Part shown: positions 1 to 6,162 of the stretch, piece after piece
Position numbering within the stretch: the first letter of the stretch is position 1
Layout: each line of letters opens with the position of its first letter
Source of the DNA: an uncultured bacterium
GTDB lineage: Bacteria; Bacteroidota; Bacteroidia; Bacteroidales; Paludibacteraceae
DNA length: 6,644 nucleotides
Assembly (NCBI GenBank): GCA_946183755.1
Contig: CAMHCZ010000105.1
Coordinates: 1-6,644, forward strand
Reading direction: 5' to 3'
Notes under the pieces: model-generated
Database searches by the model: none
The model's input: only the letters and a program-made list of their open reading frames with translations
Told to the model about the DNA's origin: nothing
Translations under genes and position numbers: made by a program

Positions 1-51
1 GACAAAAAAGGCAAAGGCAAAAAGAAAAACAAAAAACACATCAAACAATGA
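1..51 (+). CDS. 3' end of an upstream TonB-C-domain protein gene (partial, first visible copy)
   Basis: Only the last 16 codons and the TGA stop lie in the window. The encoded tail, DKKGKGKKKNKKHIKQ, is identical to the C-terminus of the complete copy that follows, and the DNA also matches its counterpart at 459-509. The visible piece is therefore most simply the end of another tandem paralogue. Its stop codon (49-51) overlaps the ATG of the next gene (48-50) as ATGA, the same junction as between the two complete copies. The N-terminal part and TonB-C domain of this copy are outside the window, so its identity is inferred from the tail and the repeat structure only. Confidence 0.75.
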   Translation, partial: DKKGKGKKKNKKHIKQ

Positions 52-115
52 AAAAGCTCGCACTAATCTTAGCCACGCTCTTAATGACAGTCTCTTACGC
101 CACAGCGCAGGAAGA
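1..115 (+). repeat. Direct repeat unit, copy 1 (tail codons plus signal-peptide codons)
   Basis: This stretch recurs at 459-573 with only two mismatches in 115 bases (56 versus 514 and 63 versus 521), both synonymous in the signal-peptide codons. It spans the lysine-rich tail of one TonB-C gene, the ATGA junction and the signal peptide of the next. The true left end lies outside the window. The period is 458 bp, so the array is a tandem gene duplication rather than a mobile element. Confidence 0.9.
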
Positions 116-509
116 CAATGACAATGACGAGTTCATCTGTGGTACTTTCATTGGCAAATCGCCAGAATTTCCCGGAGGTATAGACTCATTAGCCAAATTT
201 ATCTGCAGCAATCTGATATATCCAGAGGATGCGAAAAAAGACAGCATACAAGGCAGAGTGATTTGCCGATTCACGATTGACACAGACGGAAGCGTAACCG
301 ACATACAAGTGCTCAGGTCTGTGCACCCGAGTTTAGACGCTGAGGCGGTAAGGGTTATTAGCGCCATGCCAAAGTGGACACCTGCCGAGACTGATGGCAA
401 GAAGACAAGGTGCAAATTCGTATTCCCCGTTGTATTTAAAATGGACACTGACAAGCAAGACAAAAAAGGCAAAGGCAAAAAGAAAAACAAAAAACACATC
501 AAACAATGA
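48..509 (+). CDS. Secreted TonB C-terminal-domain protein, tandem copy A (lysine-rich tail)
   Basis: A 153-residue protein. Residues 1-20 are a signal peptide with a likely signal-peptidase I site at ATA|QE. An acidic linker (about 21-30) precedes a TonB C-terminal domain at about 38-131, shown by PEFPGG, the YP..A....IQGRV stretch, DGS..DIQVLRSV, EAVRVI and MPKW.P. A lysine-rich tail (about 136-153) ends the protein. In classical TonB this domain binds the TonB box and plug of outer-membrane transporters, but here there is no proline-rich spacer and no obvious retained membrane anchor. A role as a periplasmic TonB-like interaction module is inference; no partner is visible. The start is fixed by the signal peptide and the ATGA overlap with the preceding gene, which suggests translational coupling, as I see no strong Shine-Dalgarno. 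The next copy matches it without gaps over the domain at roughly two thirds identity. Confidence 0.88.
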   Translation: MKKLALILATLLMTVSYATAQEDNDNDEFICGTFIGKSPEFPGGIDSLAKFICSNLIYPEDAKKDSIQGRVICRFTIDTDGSVTDIQVLRSVHPSLDAEAVRVISAMPKWTPAETDGKKTRCKFVFPVVFKMDTDKQDKKGKGKKKNKKHIKQ

Positions 510-573
510 AAAAACTCGCATTAATCTTAGCCACGCTCTTAATGACAGTCTCTTACGCCACAGCGCAGGAAGA
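459..573 (+). repeat. Direct repeat unit, copy 2 (tail codons plus signal-peptide codons)
   Basis: This is the second copy of the 115-bp block at 1-115. Identity stops within the codons just after the signal peptide, where the acidic linkers differ. A further 25-bp identical block lies at the same 458-bp offset inside the TonB-C domain (299-323 versus 757-781). Near-identity at the gene junction next to diverged domain sequence points to recent duplication or gene conversion. Confidence 0.9.
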
Positions 574-988
574 AGACAATAACGACGCAGAAGATGCCGT
601 TTACACACCAGAGAAAAGACCGGAATTCCCCGGAGGAGTTCAAGCTTTATACAAATTTCTCAGCAGCAATCTGAAATACCCTTCCGACGCGAAAAAAGAA
701 GGAGTACAAGGAAGAGTGATATGCCAATTCGTTGTCAACAAAGACGGAAGCATAAGCGACATACAAGTGCTCAGGTCTGTGTATCCGAGCCTCGACAGAG
801 AAGCCGTGAGAGTGATAAGCATAATGCCGAGATGGGAACCGGGAGTGCAAAACGGAGAGAAAAAGAGGTGCAAATTCAAACTGCCGATAACATTCAAACT
901 GTCCACACCAAAGAACAACGACACGCCAAACAGCCGAGACATCTACGGCAAACCGCAAGTGAGAGACAACATGCGCAGAGGCATATAA
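506..988 (+). CDS. Secreted TonB C-terminal-domain protein, tandem copy B
   Basis: A 160-residue paralogue of the preceding gene. Its first 22 residues (the signal peptide plus QE) are the same as in copy A. An acidic linker follows, then a TonB-C domain at about 38-131 with PEFPGG, YPSDAKK, VQGRVICQF, DGSISDIQVLRSV, EAVRVI and MPRWEPG. Unlike copy A and the partial upstream copy, it lacks the lysine-rich tail and ends in an unrelated polar segment of about 29 residues. The likely role is the same: a soluble periplasmic TonB-C module, with binding target unknown. Its ATG overlaps the stop of copy A (ATGA). It ends 15 bp before the TPR gene, so these genes are probably cotranscribed. The family call is firm; the function is not. 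Confidence 0.88.
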   Translation: MKKLALILATLLMTVSYATAQEEDNNDAEDAVYTPEKRPEFPGGVQALYKFLSSNLKYPSDAKKEGVQGRVICQFVVNKDGSISDIQVLRSVYPSLDREAVRVISIMPRWEPGVQNGEKKRCKFKLPITFKLSTPKNNDTPNSRDIYGKPQVRDNMRRGI

Positions 989-1003
989 CAAAAAGGAAGC
1001 GAC

Positions 1004-1630
1004 ATGAGAAAACTGATATTACTGCTATGCACGGCGCTGGCCATAACAGCCGCATCCGCGCAAGTGAAAAGGACCGCCAAGGAGCAGAAAATCATCGACC
1101 AGGCGATAAAGGCGAACACCGTGGGGAACTTCGACGAGGCCATAACGCTCTACAAGAAGTACCTGAAAAAGAAGCCTGCCGACTCCGAGATAATCTGCTA
1201 CATGGGCAACTCGTACTACAACAAGAAGGAGTACGAGACCGCTCTGGAGTGCTACAAGAAAGCCATAGAGAAGAAGCCCGACAACGCCAACGCCCACTAC
1301 AACATGGGCAAGTGCTACACGCAGCTGAACGACATAGGCAACGCCATAGACGCGTACGAGGACGCCGTGAAGTTCAACAAGTCATACTCCAGCGCATACT
1401 ACAACCTCGGCAACATCTTCCGCCGGATGTACAACTACAGAAAAGCCATCGAATACTACGAGAAAGCAATATACTTCAGCCCGAAAGGCGCCGACTCATA
1501 CGTGAACATGGGCGCATGCTACGGCGAGCTGCACGACGAGCAGAAAATGCTGGAGTGCTACCGCAAGGCGGCTGAGCTGGGCGACAAGGAGACAAAACAG
1601 TGGCTAAAGGACAACGGTTTCGACAAATAG
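1004..1630 (+). CDS. Secreted tetratricopeptide-repeat (TPR) protein
   Basis: A 208-residue protein with a signal peptide at 1-19 (likely cleavage ASA|Q) and almost nothing else but TPRs. One repeat lies at about 28-60, then four regularly spaced 34-residue repeats at about 61-94, 95-128, 129-162 and 163-196. Recurrent features are the G at helix A position 8 (YMGNSYY, NMGKCY, NLGNIF, NMGACY) and the A..CY.KA or A..YY.KA pattern in helix B. The end, ELGDKETKQWLKDNG, looks like a capping helix. TPR stacks are protein-binding scaffolds, and the signal peptide puts this one in the periplasm or envelope. It has a better ribosome-binding site than its neighbours (AAGGA, 993-997, 6 bp before ATG). 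It is the last gene of the TonB-C operon and is followed at once by a hairpin terminator. A physical link with the TonB-C proteins is suggested only by operon position. Its G+C looks higher than that of the TonB-C genes. Confidence 0.9.
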   Translation: MRKLILLLCTALAITAASAQVKRTAKEQKIIDQAIKANTVGNFDEAITLYKKYLKKKPADSEIICYMGNSYYNKKEYETALECYKKAIEKKPDNANAHYNMGKCYTQLNDIGNAIDAYEDAVKFNKSYSSAYYNLGNIFRRMYNYRKAIEYYEKAIYFSPKGADSYVNMGACYGELHDEQKMLECYRKAAELGDKETKQWLKDNGFDK

Positions 1631-1651
1631 CCACAGCGCACATAAAGGCAA

Positions 1652-1686
1652 AAAGAAAGCGGCATCGCAATGATGCCGCTTTCTTT
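1652..1686. terminator. Bidirectional intrinsic terminator between convergent operons
   Basis: A perfect 15-bp inverted repeat: AAAGAAAGCGGCATC pairs with its complement at 1672-1686 around the 5-base loop GCAAT. The GC-rich core is flanked by A-rich and T-rich arms, so each strand carries a U-rich 3' arm after the core. It starts 21 bases after the TPR stop on the plus strand. On the minus strand it begins 21 bases after the stop of the 1708-2667 gene and runs on into TTCTTTTT. It most likely ends both converging transcripts. Confidence 0.9.
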
Positions 1687-1707
1687 ATATTCACAACAAG
1701 CGCTATA

Positions 1708-2667
1708 TTAATAAATTATCTGGTCGAACACCAATTCTACAGTGTTGACATCGTTTGCGTTGAAAGGACCTACGATTATGTCAGCGTCCTCCTCCAGATT
1801 CCAGTTGTATGTGTTTGTAACTATCATATTCATATCTGCCAGGAAGAACTCAGAGCCAAGCTCAACCTTTTTGCCTGTGTTGTCGGCATACACTCCACCT
1901 GGTTCATAAAAAGCGTAAGAATCCCCATCGCTATTTTTCAGAACCGGCAACTCCATGTTGGAAACATACACCTGGCTGTTAGTAAGGAGACGCTTCACAG
2001 TCTTATCATTCACCTTTATGCTTCTTAAAGCGTATTTTTTTGAGCCGTTAAGTCCATTGTATCCCACAGGGAAATCGAGCGACAGGTAAACAGGAGCGCC
2101 AGCCAGCACATCGATAGTCTCGTCTGAGTTAGGAGTCATAACTATGCCTGCAACCTTGATTTCCGGCATGACAGTTGGTGTGCCAGAACCAGAAGTTATC
2201 ACCTTGACCTTGGCGAGCGACAAAGAACCCACCTGAGCAGTCTTCTTAGCCATCATGGCGTATGGCGTGCTGAGCAGCTGGCTCTCGCCGCTTATCACGC
2301 TGTAGTTGCTGCCGCCGTTAGGGTCAACCTCAACCTTCATCCAGCGCTCTGCCTCAGCCGAGCTCCAGTCGATGTCAGCGAAAGACGAGTAAGTGTTGCC
2401 GCCGACTACATCACCCTTGCCGAACACGACTGTAGCGATGCCGTCGAGGCTTGTAGTTGTAGTGAATGTCTCGGCGTAGAGGTCGGTTGTGTTGGATCCG
2501 CTCTTAGCCTCGATAGTCAGGCGGATGCCGACCGACTTGTTTGCTATCAAAAGTCCGTTAGCGTCACGGAGCACTGTCTGGAAACGAATTGCGTCAGGCA
2601 CCTGAGCGCTTGCGCATACTGTTGAAATCGCCAAAGCGATGATTGAGATTAAATTCTTGATTTTCAT
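1708..2667 (-). CDS. Secreted Bacteroidota protein with FQTVLRDANG-type N-terminal module
   Basis: A 319-residue protein with a signal peptide at 1-21 (likely cleavage ASA|Q). Residues about 22-145 form a module common at the N-terminus of Bacteroidota surface and fibre-like proteins. Its landmarks are IRFQTVLRDANGLLIANKSVGIRLTI, a YAETF strand, a WSSAEAERWMKVEVDPNGG segment and the closing SGESQLLSTPYAMMAKKTA. I know this pattern from secreted proteins that often carry variable C-terminal parts. Residues about 146-319 are polar and probably beta-rich, and I do not recognise them. There is no T9SS sorting domain, LPXTG motif, lipobox or transmembrane anchor after the signal peptide. It lies 21 bp downstream of, and is probably cotranscribed with, a small protein that does carry a sorting domain. 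Upstream of its ATG I see only AT-rich sequence with no Shine-Dalgarno. Its function is unknown; an extracellular structural or adhesive role is inference. Confidence 0.82.
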   Translation of the reverse strand: MKIKNLISIIALAISTVCASAQVPDAIRFQTVLRDANGLLIANKSVGIRLTIEAKSGSNTTDLYAETFTTTTSLDGIATVVFGKGDVVGGNTYSSFADIDWSSAEAERWMKVEVDPNGGSNYSVISGESQLLSTPYAMMAKKTAQVGSLSLAKVKVITSGSGTPTVMPEIKVAGIVMTPNSDETIDVLAGAPVYLSLDFPVGYNGLNGSKKYALRSIKVNDKTVKRLLTNSQVYVSNMELPVLKNSDGDSYAFYEPGGVYADNTGKKVELGSEFFLADMNMIVTNTYNWNLEEDADIIVGPFNANDVNTVELVFDQIIY

Positions 2668-2688
2668 GATATAAATGATTTTGTGTTT

Positions 2689-3192
2689 TTACTTTTTGAT
2701 AAACTTGCCGCTGTACTTTTTGCCGTCAACGGTTGAAATCTGAAGAATGTAGTTGCCCGGAGCCAGCGCCGACACGGAGATGGAAATCTCCTGGTCCTCG
2801 CCATTCACGCCGGAAACCACGCTACGGCCGTTCATGTCAGCCACGGCATACGACTTGACAGCCGCCTCCGACTTAACGAAAAGATTGTCCTCGGCTGGGT
2901 TAGGCCACACCGCAAGACTCGAAGCCTCCGCCTCGTTCACGCCCACATAGACTCCCTCCAGTCGCATAGACACGAGAGGCGAGAGCGGAGAAGACATAGC
3001 CGAACCGCCGGCAGTGACAATAGTGTTTGTCAGCGAGCCCAGCTTGCATGAGGCTTTCTTGCCATCGGACGAGACAGCGTCCAGTCCCAACGGCTCAACA
3101 GCAGTCTGCGCCACAGCGCTGAGCGAGCACGCCATAAGCACGCCGCCAGCTATGTACGACAAACATCTGTTACTCAAACGTTTTTTGTCCAT
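2689..3192 (-). CDS. Small secreted protein with T9SS type A C-terminal sorting domain
   Basis: A 167-residue protein. I start it at the ATG at 3192, because residues 1-28 then form a signal peptide (basic MDKKRLSNR, hydrophobic stretch, AVA|Q cleavage); the frame is open to 3309, but that extension is AT-rich intergenic sequence. AGGT lies a few bases before this ATG. Residues about 93-167 match the T9SS type A (Por secretion tail) domain: VWPNPAEDNLFV, then the MNGRSV turn, LAPGNYILQI, and the basic end GKFIKK. Such domains direct export across the outer membrane by the T9SS (Por) machinery and are usually cleaved off. Here the passenger is only about 64 residues (29-92), with a GGSAMSSPLSPL segment that resembles the passenger end of other CTD proteins. 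It could be a small exported factor, a partner for the CTD-less product downstream, or a shortened relic. The domain call is confident; the role is unknown. Confidence 0.85.
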   Translation of the reverse strand: MDKKRLSNRCLSYIAGGVLMACSLSAVAQTAVEPLGLDAVSSDGKKASCKLGSLTNTIVTAGGSAMSSPLSPLVSMRLEGVYVGVNEAEASSLAVWPNPAEDNLFVKSEAAVKSYAVADMNGRSVVSGVNGEDQEISISVSALAPGNYILQISTVDGKKYSGKFIKK

Positions 3193-3245
3193 TTTTACCT
3201 GATTTTGTTTTGTTATATGATTAAAAAAATTGCACATAATTGTTG

Positions 3246-3253
3246 CGAAGTTA
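3246..3253 (-). promoter_or_regulatory. Weak candidate promoter -7 element for the T9SS-CTD gene pair
   Basis: On the minus strand this reads TAACTTCG, one mismatch from the Bacteroidota -7 consensus TAnnTTTG. It sits about 54 bases before the ATG at 3192, which would give a leader of around 45-50 bases. I find only a poor TTG match at a suitable -33 distance. The surroundings are strongly AT-rich, so a chance match is quite possible. It is listed because the pair needs a promoter in this region and I see no better candidate. Confidence 0.22.
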
Positions 3254-3330
3254 TAAAAAATCAAAACACAATTTTCGTTTTTAACATTACACAAAACACC
3301 GATTGCCACGCAGCATTATAAAAACGAACG

Positions 3331-3347
3331 GCAGTCCGCACCACTGC
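3331..3347 (-). terminator. Weak candidate terminator after trmO
   Basis: A 5-bp stem (GCAGT/ACTGC) with a 7-base loop lies 57 bases beyond the trmO stop. On the minus strand it is followed by a T-rich run (CGTTCGTTTTTA). The stem is short and the T-run begins a few bases late, so this may be a weak terminator for the trmO unit or just chance. No stronger hairpin is seen between 3193 and 3404. Confidence 0.27.
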
Positions 3348-3404
3348 AAACCACCGCTTTTTCACTCATAAAGAAAATACAAATATCACTTAAAAATCAG
3401 CACA

Positions 3405-4082
3405 TTACAACGAGAAAACCGACTGCACCGTGAGCACATCGCCGCTGACTGAAAACTTAACCTCGAAGCCGGCGAACTCGAAGCCATAGACACGGTCGGC
3501 GTCGGCATGATAGGACGGGCGAGGGTCGGCCGAGAGCACCTCACGGAGCGCATCCACCTTGTCGACCGGGAATGCGGAAAGCGCCTCGTCGGGAATAACG
3601 ACACTGAGGACCTTGCGCTCATGGTCATCTACGAAGCCCGACTTGGCTCCGGGATGCGCATCGGCGTATGCGACATAAGGCTTGACATCGAATATGGGCG
3701 TGCCATCGACGAGGTCGGCGCCCGAGACGTGCAGCACTACACCACGGTCAGGAGTATGCTCCACGCTGTCCAGCCGCACCGACGACAGCCCGATGTGGTT
3801 GGGACGGAACGGACTGCGCGAGGCGAAGACGCCCACCCTTCTGTTGCCGCCCAGACGCGGCGGACGGCACGTGGGCGACCATTCGCCTTCCGGCACCTGC
3901 GAGAATTGCCACAGAAGCCAGATGTAATCATAGTTCTCGAGTTCCTTGAACGCCTCCGGCATCCTGTACTCGGGCTCGAACTCAATGACGGCTGTCAACG
4001 ACGGCGCCAGTCCGCTCTGACGAGGCACGCCGAACTTGCTGCCGAAGTCCGTGCGTGCATATCCAATAGGTTTTATCTCCAC
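3405..4082 (-). CDS. trmO: tRNA (t6A37) N6-methyltransferase TrmO (TsaA/YaeB family)
   Basis: A 225-residue cytoplasmic enzyme, close to the usual length of bacterial TrmO. The family methylates N6 of the threonylcarbamoyl-adenosine at position 37 of certain ANN-decoding tRNAs, using S-adenosylmethionine, to give m6t6A. Visible family signatures are the N-terminal IKPIGYARTDF strand, FKELENYDYIWLLWQF (45-60), GVFASRSPFRPNHIGLS (84-100), DLVDGTPIFDVKPYV (123-137) and the C-terminal-domain motif ADPRPSYH (185-192). The beta-barrel SAM-binding part therefore appears complete and the C-terminal domain present. The start codon is GTG (4080-4082), chosen because it places the conserved I-G strand at residues 6-7 as expected; no ATG lies nearby in frame. 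The gene follows ccsBA by 13 bp and is probably in the same transcript, though its function is unrelated to cytochrome c assembly. No truncation or missing motif is seen. Confidence 0.93.
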   Translation of the reverse strand: MEIKPIGYARTDFGSKFGVPRQSGLAPSLTAVIEFEPEYRMPEAFKELENYDYIWLLWQFSQVPEGEWSPTCRPPRLGGNRRVGVFASRSPFRPNHIGLSSVRLDSVEHTPDRGVVLHVSGADLVDGTPIFDVKPYVAYADAHPGAKSGFVDDHERKVLSVVIPDEALSAFPVDKVDALREVLSADPRPSYHADADRVYGFEFAGFEVKFSVSGDVLTVQSVFSL

Positions 4083-4095
4083 ACTTATATCTTTG

Positions 4096-6153
4096 TTACT
4101 GATAACTGTGCATTCCCGAAAACAGAACGTTCACGCCGAAGTAAGTCATCAGCAGAACAAGGAATGCGAATATCACAAAGATATGATAGGCTATCGGATT
4201 AGACAAAATCTTGAGCGCTTTGGAGTGCACCGGTATGGCGTAAACCATCATTGTTATGAGAGCCCAGACCTCCTTGGCATCCCAGCTCCAGTAGCTGCCC
4301 CACGACACATTAGCCCAGACTGCGCCGAGGAATATGCCGCAGCCCAGAAACGCCAGCGCAGGCAGAAGCAGTATCCTGTCGATAATCTGAAGGCGCGCGA
4401 TGGCGGCATCGGACTTCCTGGACACAAGGCGGATGATGACCGCGGCTATGGAGACAAACGTGGCGAAGGCGAAGAGCGCGTATGAAATCATGACAACCGA
4501 AACGTGGGTGCTGAGCCATGGCGACGACAGCACCGGCATGAGCGACGTTATCTGCGGGTTCATCGAGTTGATGGACGAAACGAGCAGCGGAAAGCCAGAG
4601 AGCATAAGTCCAGCCGCCGTGAACAGCAGGCTGCGCCAAGTGAAGAACTCGCTCACCACGAGCACCGCCAGCGATATAAAGAGCATCGTCTCGTAGCCGT
4701 TGGTCAGAGGCACATGGCCGGCGATGTACCAGCGCAGAGCGTAGGCGAAAGCCACCAGCAAGAGCGAAACCGACAGGAACACGCTCAGAGCGATGTTGAG
4801 CCGGCGGAACTCGGTCCCTTTAGCCACTGATATGACAAAGAAGATGAACGCCACGAGCCCCAGTGTCAGATTGACTTTGAACAAGACGGACGAGAAGTTC
4901 ATGCGGTTGTAGAAAACCTCCGCCTTGACTTTCGACATGGACACACGGGACGCGGCATCGTCGGGAGCAGGCGTGAACAACGCTCCGGAAGCCAGCATCG
5001 TCAGCAGCGCGACCTTCTCATCGACTTCGGCGATGGCTTTGTGCAGTCCGTCGCGCGCATCGGGGTTCCACCATTTCTGCAGTTTGTAAGAGCCGTCAGC
5101 CTCATAGAGGTCGGAAATCGAGGCGTACTTGCCTTCGATGCCAAGACGACGGCGCAGTTCGGAGCTCTTTATCTTGATAATCTTCTCCGACGACCATTCG
5201 CGAGGGTAAAGTATGAAGCTGCCCACCACCTGCTCCGGTGTCAGGTTATGGTAGTTCGGCTTGCCGTAAAGCTTAGTCACCACATCGTGCGCCATCGTGT
5301 TGAAAGGCGCGATTCTGTTCTTATAAACAATGAGCTTATAGACAAGGCTGTCGGCATTGGAACGCGGTATGACAATCTGCCGCTCCGCACTCTGCGCCGA
5401 AGCCGACGACTCGCCCGACAGCGACGGAAGCATAAACGCCGACAACGCCAGCAGCAACACCGGCGACACGTTTCTGAGCTGAGCGGCGAGCGAGCGCAAT
5501 GGCGACTTGCGGCCTAAGAGCAGCAGCACGAACGAGAGGAAGAACAGGAAGTAGCCGCTGTAGGTGACGGCGATGCCCACCGGGTCGTGGTTGACGGAAA
5601 GGATGCTACCCTGCGCGTCCTCGTCGTAGGATGTCTGGTAGAAACGGTAGCCACGGTAGCGCAGGATGTTGTTCATGGATATGGAAGCGTCGAGAGTGTC
5701 GCTGCCGTCGTGCACAGTCACCTCGCTCACGAAGTCGGACGGATCGACTGTCCCGGGATAAGTGTTCACAAAGAACTGGCGCAGAGAGACAGAAAACGGC
5801 AGCTGACGCGTATTGCCGTCGGAGTCGATGAACGACTCGGTGCGCACGCCCTCGCGTACATGCATGATGCCCTGCTCGCCCATAAGCCATGTGAAGAATC
5901 CGCCGCACAGTATGAATATGAACGACAGATGCAGCACGAAAAGCGGCACATTATGCCACAGCCTGCGCTTGACGACAGCGAAGACAAGCCCCGCCGCCAT
6001 GACACCCCACAACACAACAAACCACACTGAGCCATAGACATGGGCATGCACCCAGTCGGTGCCATAAGCCTTCTCCAAGAATGTGGCAAGACACAAAACG
6101 ACTATTACCGCCACATAATAAGCCAAAACAAGTTTCGGCGCGTTTTTTTTCAT
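4096..6153 (-). CDS. ccsA: Cytochrome c assembly protein CcsBA (ResB-CcsA fusion), system II
   Basis: A 685-residue polytopic inner-membrane protein combining both halves of system II cytochrome c synthase, which exports haem and attaches it to CXXCH apocytochromes in the periplasm. The N-terminal ResB/CcsB-like part (about 1-245) has membrane segments near 8-25, 42-61, 70-91, 196-213 and 229-246. It also has a periplasmic ResB domain with SVSLRQFFVNTYPGTVDPSDFVSEV and RGYRFYQTSYDE; His75 lies in a membrane helix. A periplasmic region of about 170 residues follows (about 250-420). The CcsA part (about 422-685) has GHVPLTNGYE (479-488), the haem-binding WWD signature WGSYWSWDAKEVW (618-630), His550 before it and His682 near the end (GMHSY), matching the two periplasmic haem-ligand histidines flanking WWD in this family, plus His643. 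It starts 9 bp after the Rid-like gene and precedes trmO. Client cytochromes are probably encoded outside the window. Confidence 0.94.
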   Translation of the reverse strand: MKKNAPKLVLAYYVAVIVVLCLATFLEKAYGTDWVHAHVYGSVWFVVLWGVMAAGLVFAVVKRRLWHNVPLFVLHLSFIFILCGGFFTWLMGEQGIMHVREGVRTESFIDSDGNTRQLPFSVSLRQFFVNTYPGTVDPSDFVSEVTVHDGSDTLDASISMNNILRYRGYRFYQTSYDEDAQGSILSVNHDPVGIAVTYSGYFLFFLSFVLLLLGRKSPLRSLAAQLRNVSPVLLLALSAFMLPSLSGESSASAQSAERQIVIPRSNADSLVYKLIVYKNRIAPFNTMAHDVVTKLYGKPNYHNLTPEQVVGSFILYPREWSSEKIIKIKSSELRRRLGIEGKYASISDLYEADGSYKLQKWWNPDARDGLHKAIAEVDEKVALLTMLASGALFTPAPDDAASRVSMSKVKAEVFYNRMNFSSVLFKVNLTLGLVAFIFFVISVAKGTEFRRLNIALSVFLSVSLLLVAFAYALRWYIAGHVPLTNGYETMLFISLAVLVVSEFFTWRSLLFTAAGLMLSGFPLLVSSINSMNPQITSLMPVLSSPWLSTHVSVVMISYALFAFATFVSIAAVIIRLVSRKSDAAIARLQIIDRILLLPALAFLGCGIFLGAVWANVSWGSYWSWDAKEVWALITMMVYAIPVHSKALKILSNPIAYHIFVIFAFLVLLMTYFGVNVLFSGMHSYQ

Positions 6154-6162
6154 ATACGTTTA

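Noticed and set aside
1..573. Direct repeats considered as insertion-sequence ends, an attachment site or a CRISPR array
   Set aside because: There are no terminal inverted repeats, transposase or integrase, and the 458-bp period is one gene length. Tandem gene duplication explains them.
95..608. Minus-strand open frames opposite the TonB-C genes
   Set aside because: They occur at equivalent places in both tandem copies because the sense strand is duplicated. No start context or domain supports them.
721..1575. 284-codon plus-strand open frame overlapping TonB-C copy B and the TPR gene
   Set aside because: It is in another frame of two well-supported genes and encodes an Arg/Gln/His-rich low-complexity product with no signal or domain. 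It is a shadow frame.
3193..3309. 39-residue N-terminal extension of the T9SS-CTD protein (start at 3309)
   Set aside because: The extension is AT-rich intergenic sequence coding for MAIGVLCNVKNENC-type residues, and it would bury the clear signal peptide that begins at the ATG at 3192.
3507..4202. 231-codon plus-strand open frame opposite trmO
   Set aside because: It is antisense to a gene with all TrmO signatures; the product is Arg-rich with no recognisable motif.
5041..5517. 158-codon plus-strand open frame opposite ccsBA
   Set aside because: It is antisense to the conserved CcsBA frame; its basic repetitive end (RRSRRLARQRRKHKRRQ) is typical of shadow translation.
6143..6151. Run of eight T (A8 on the coding strand) at the start of ccsBA as a phase-variation slip site
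   Set aside because: The run encodes the normal MKKN start of a membrane protein and the frame is intact. One short A run is weak evidence without sequence variation between reads or strains.
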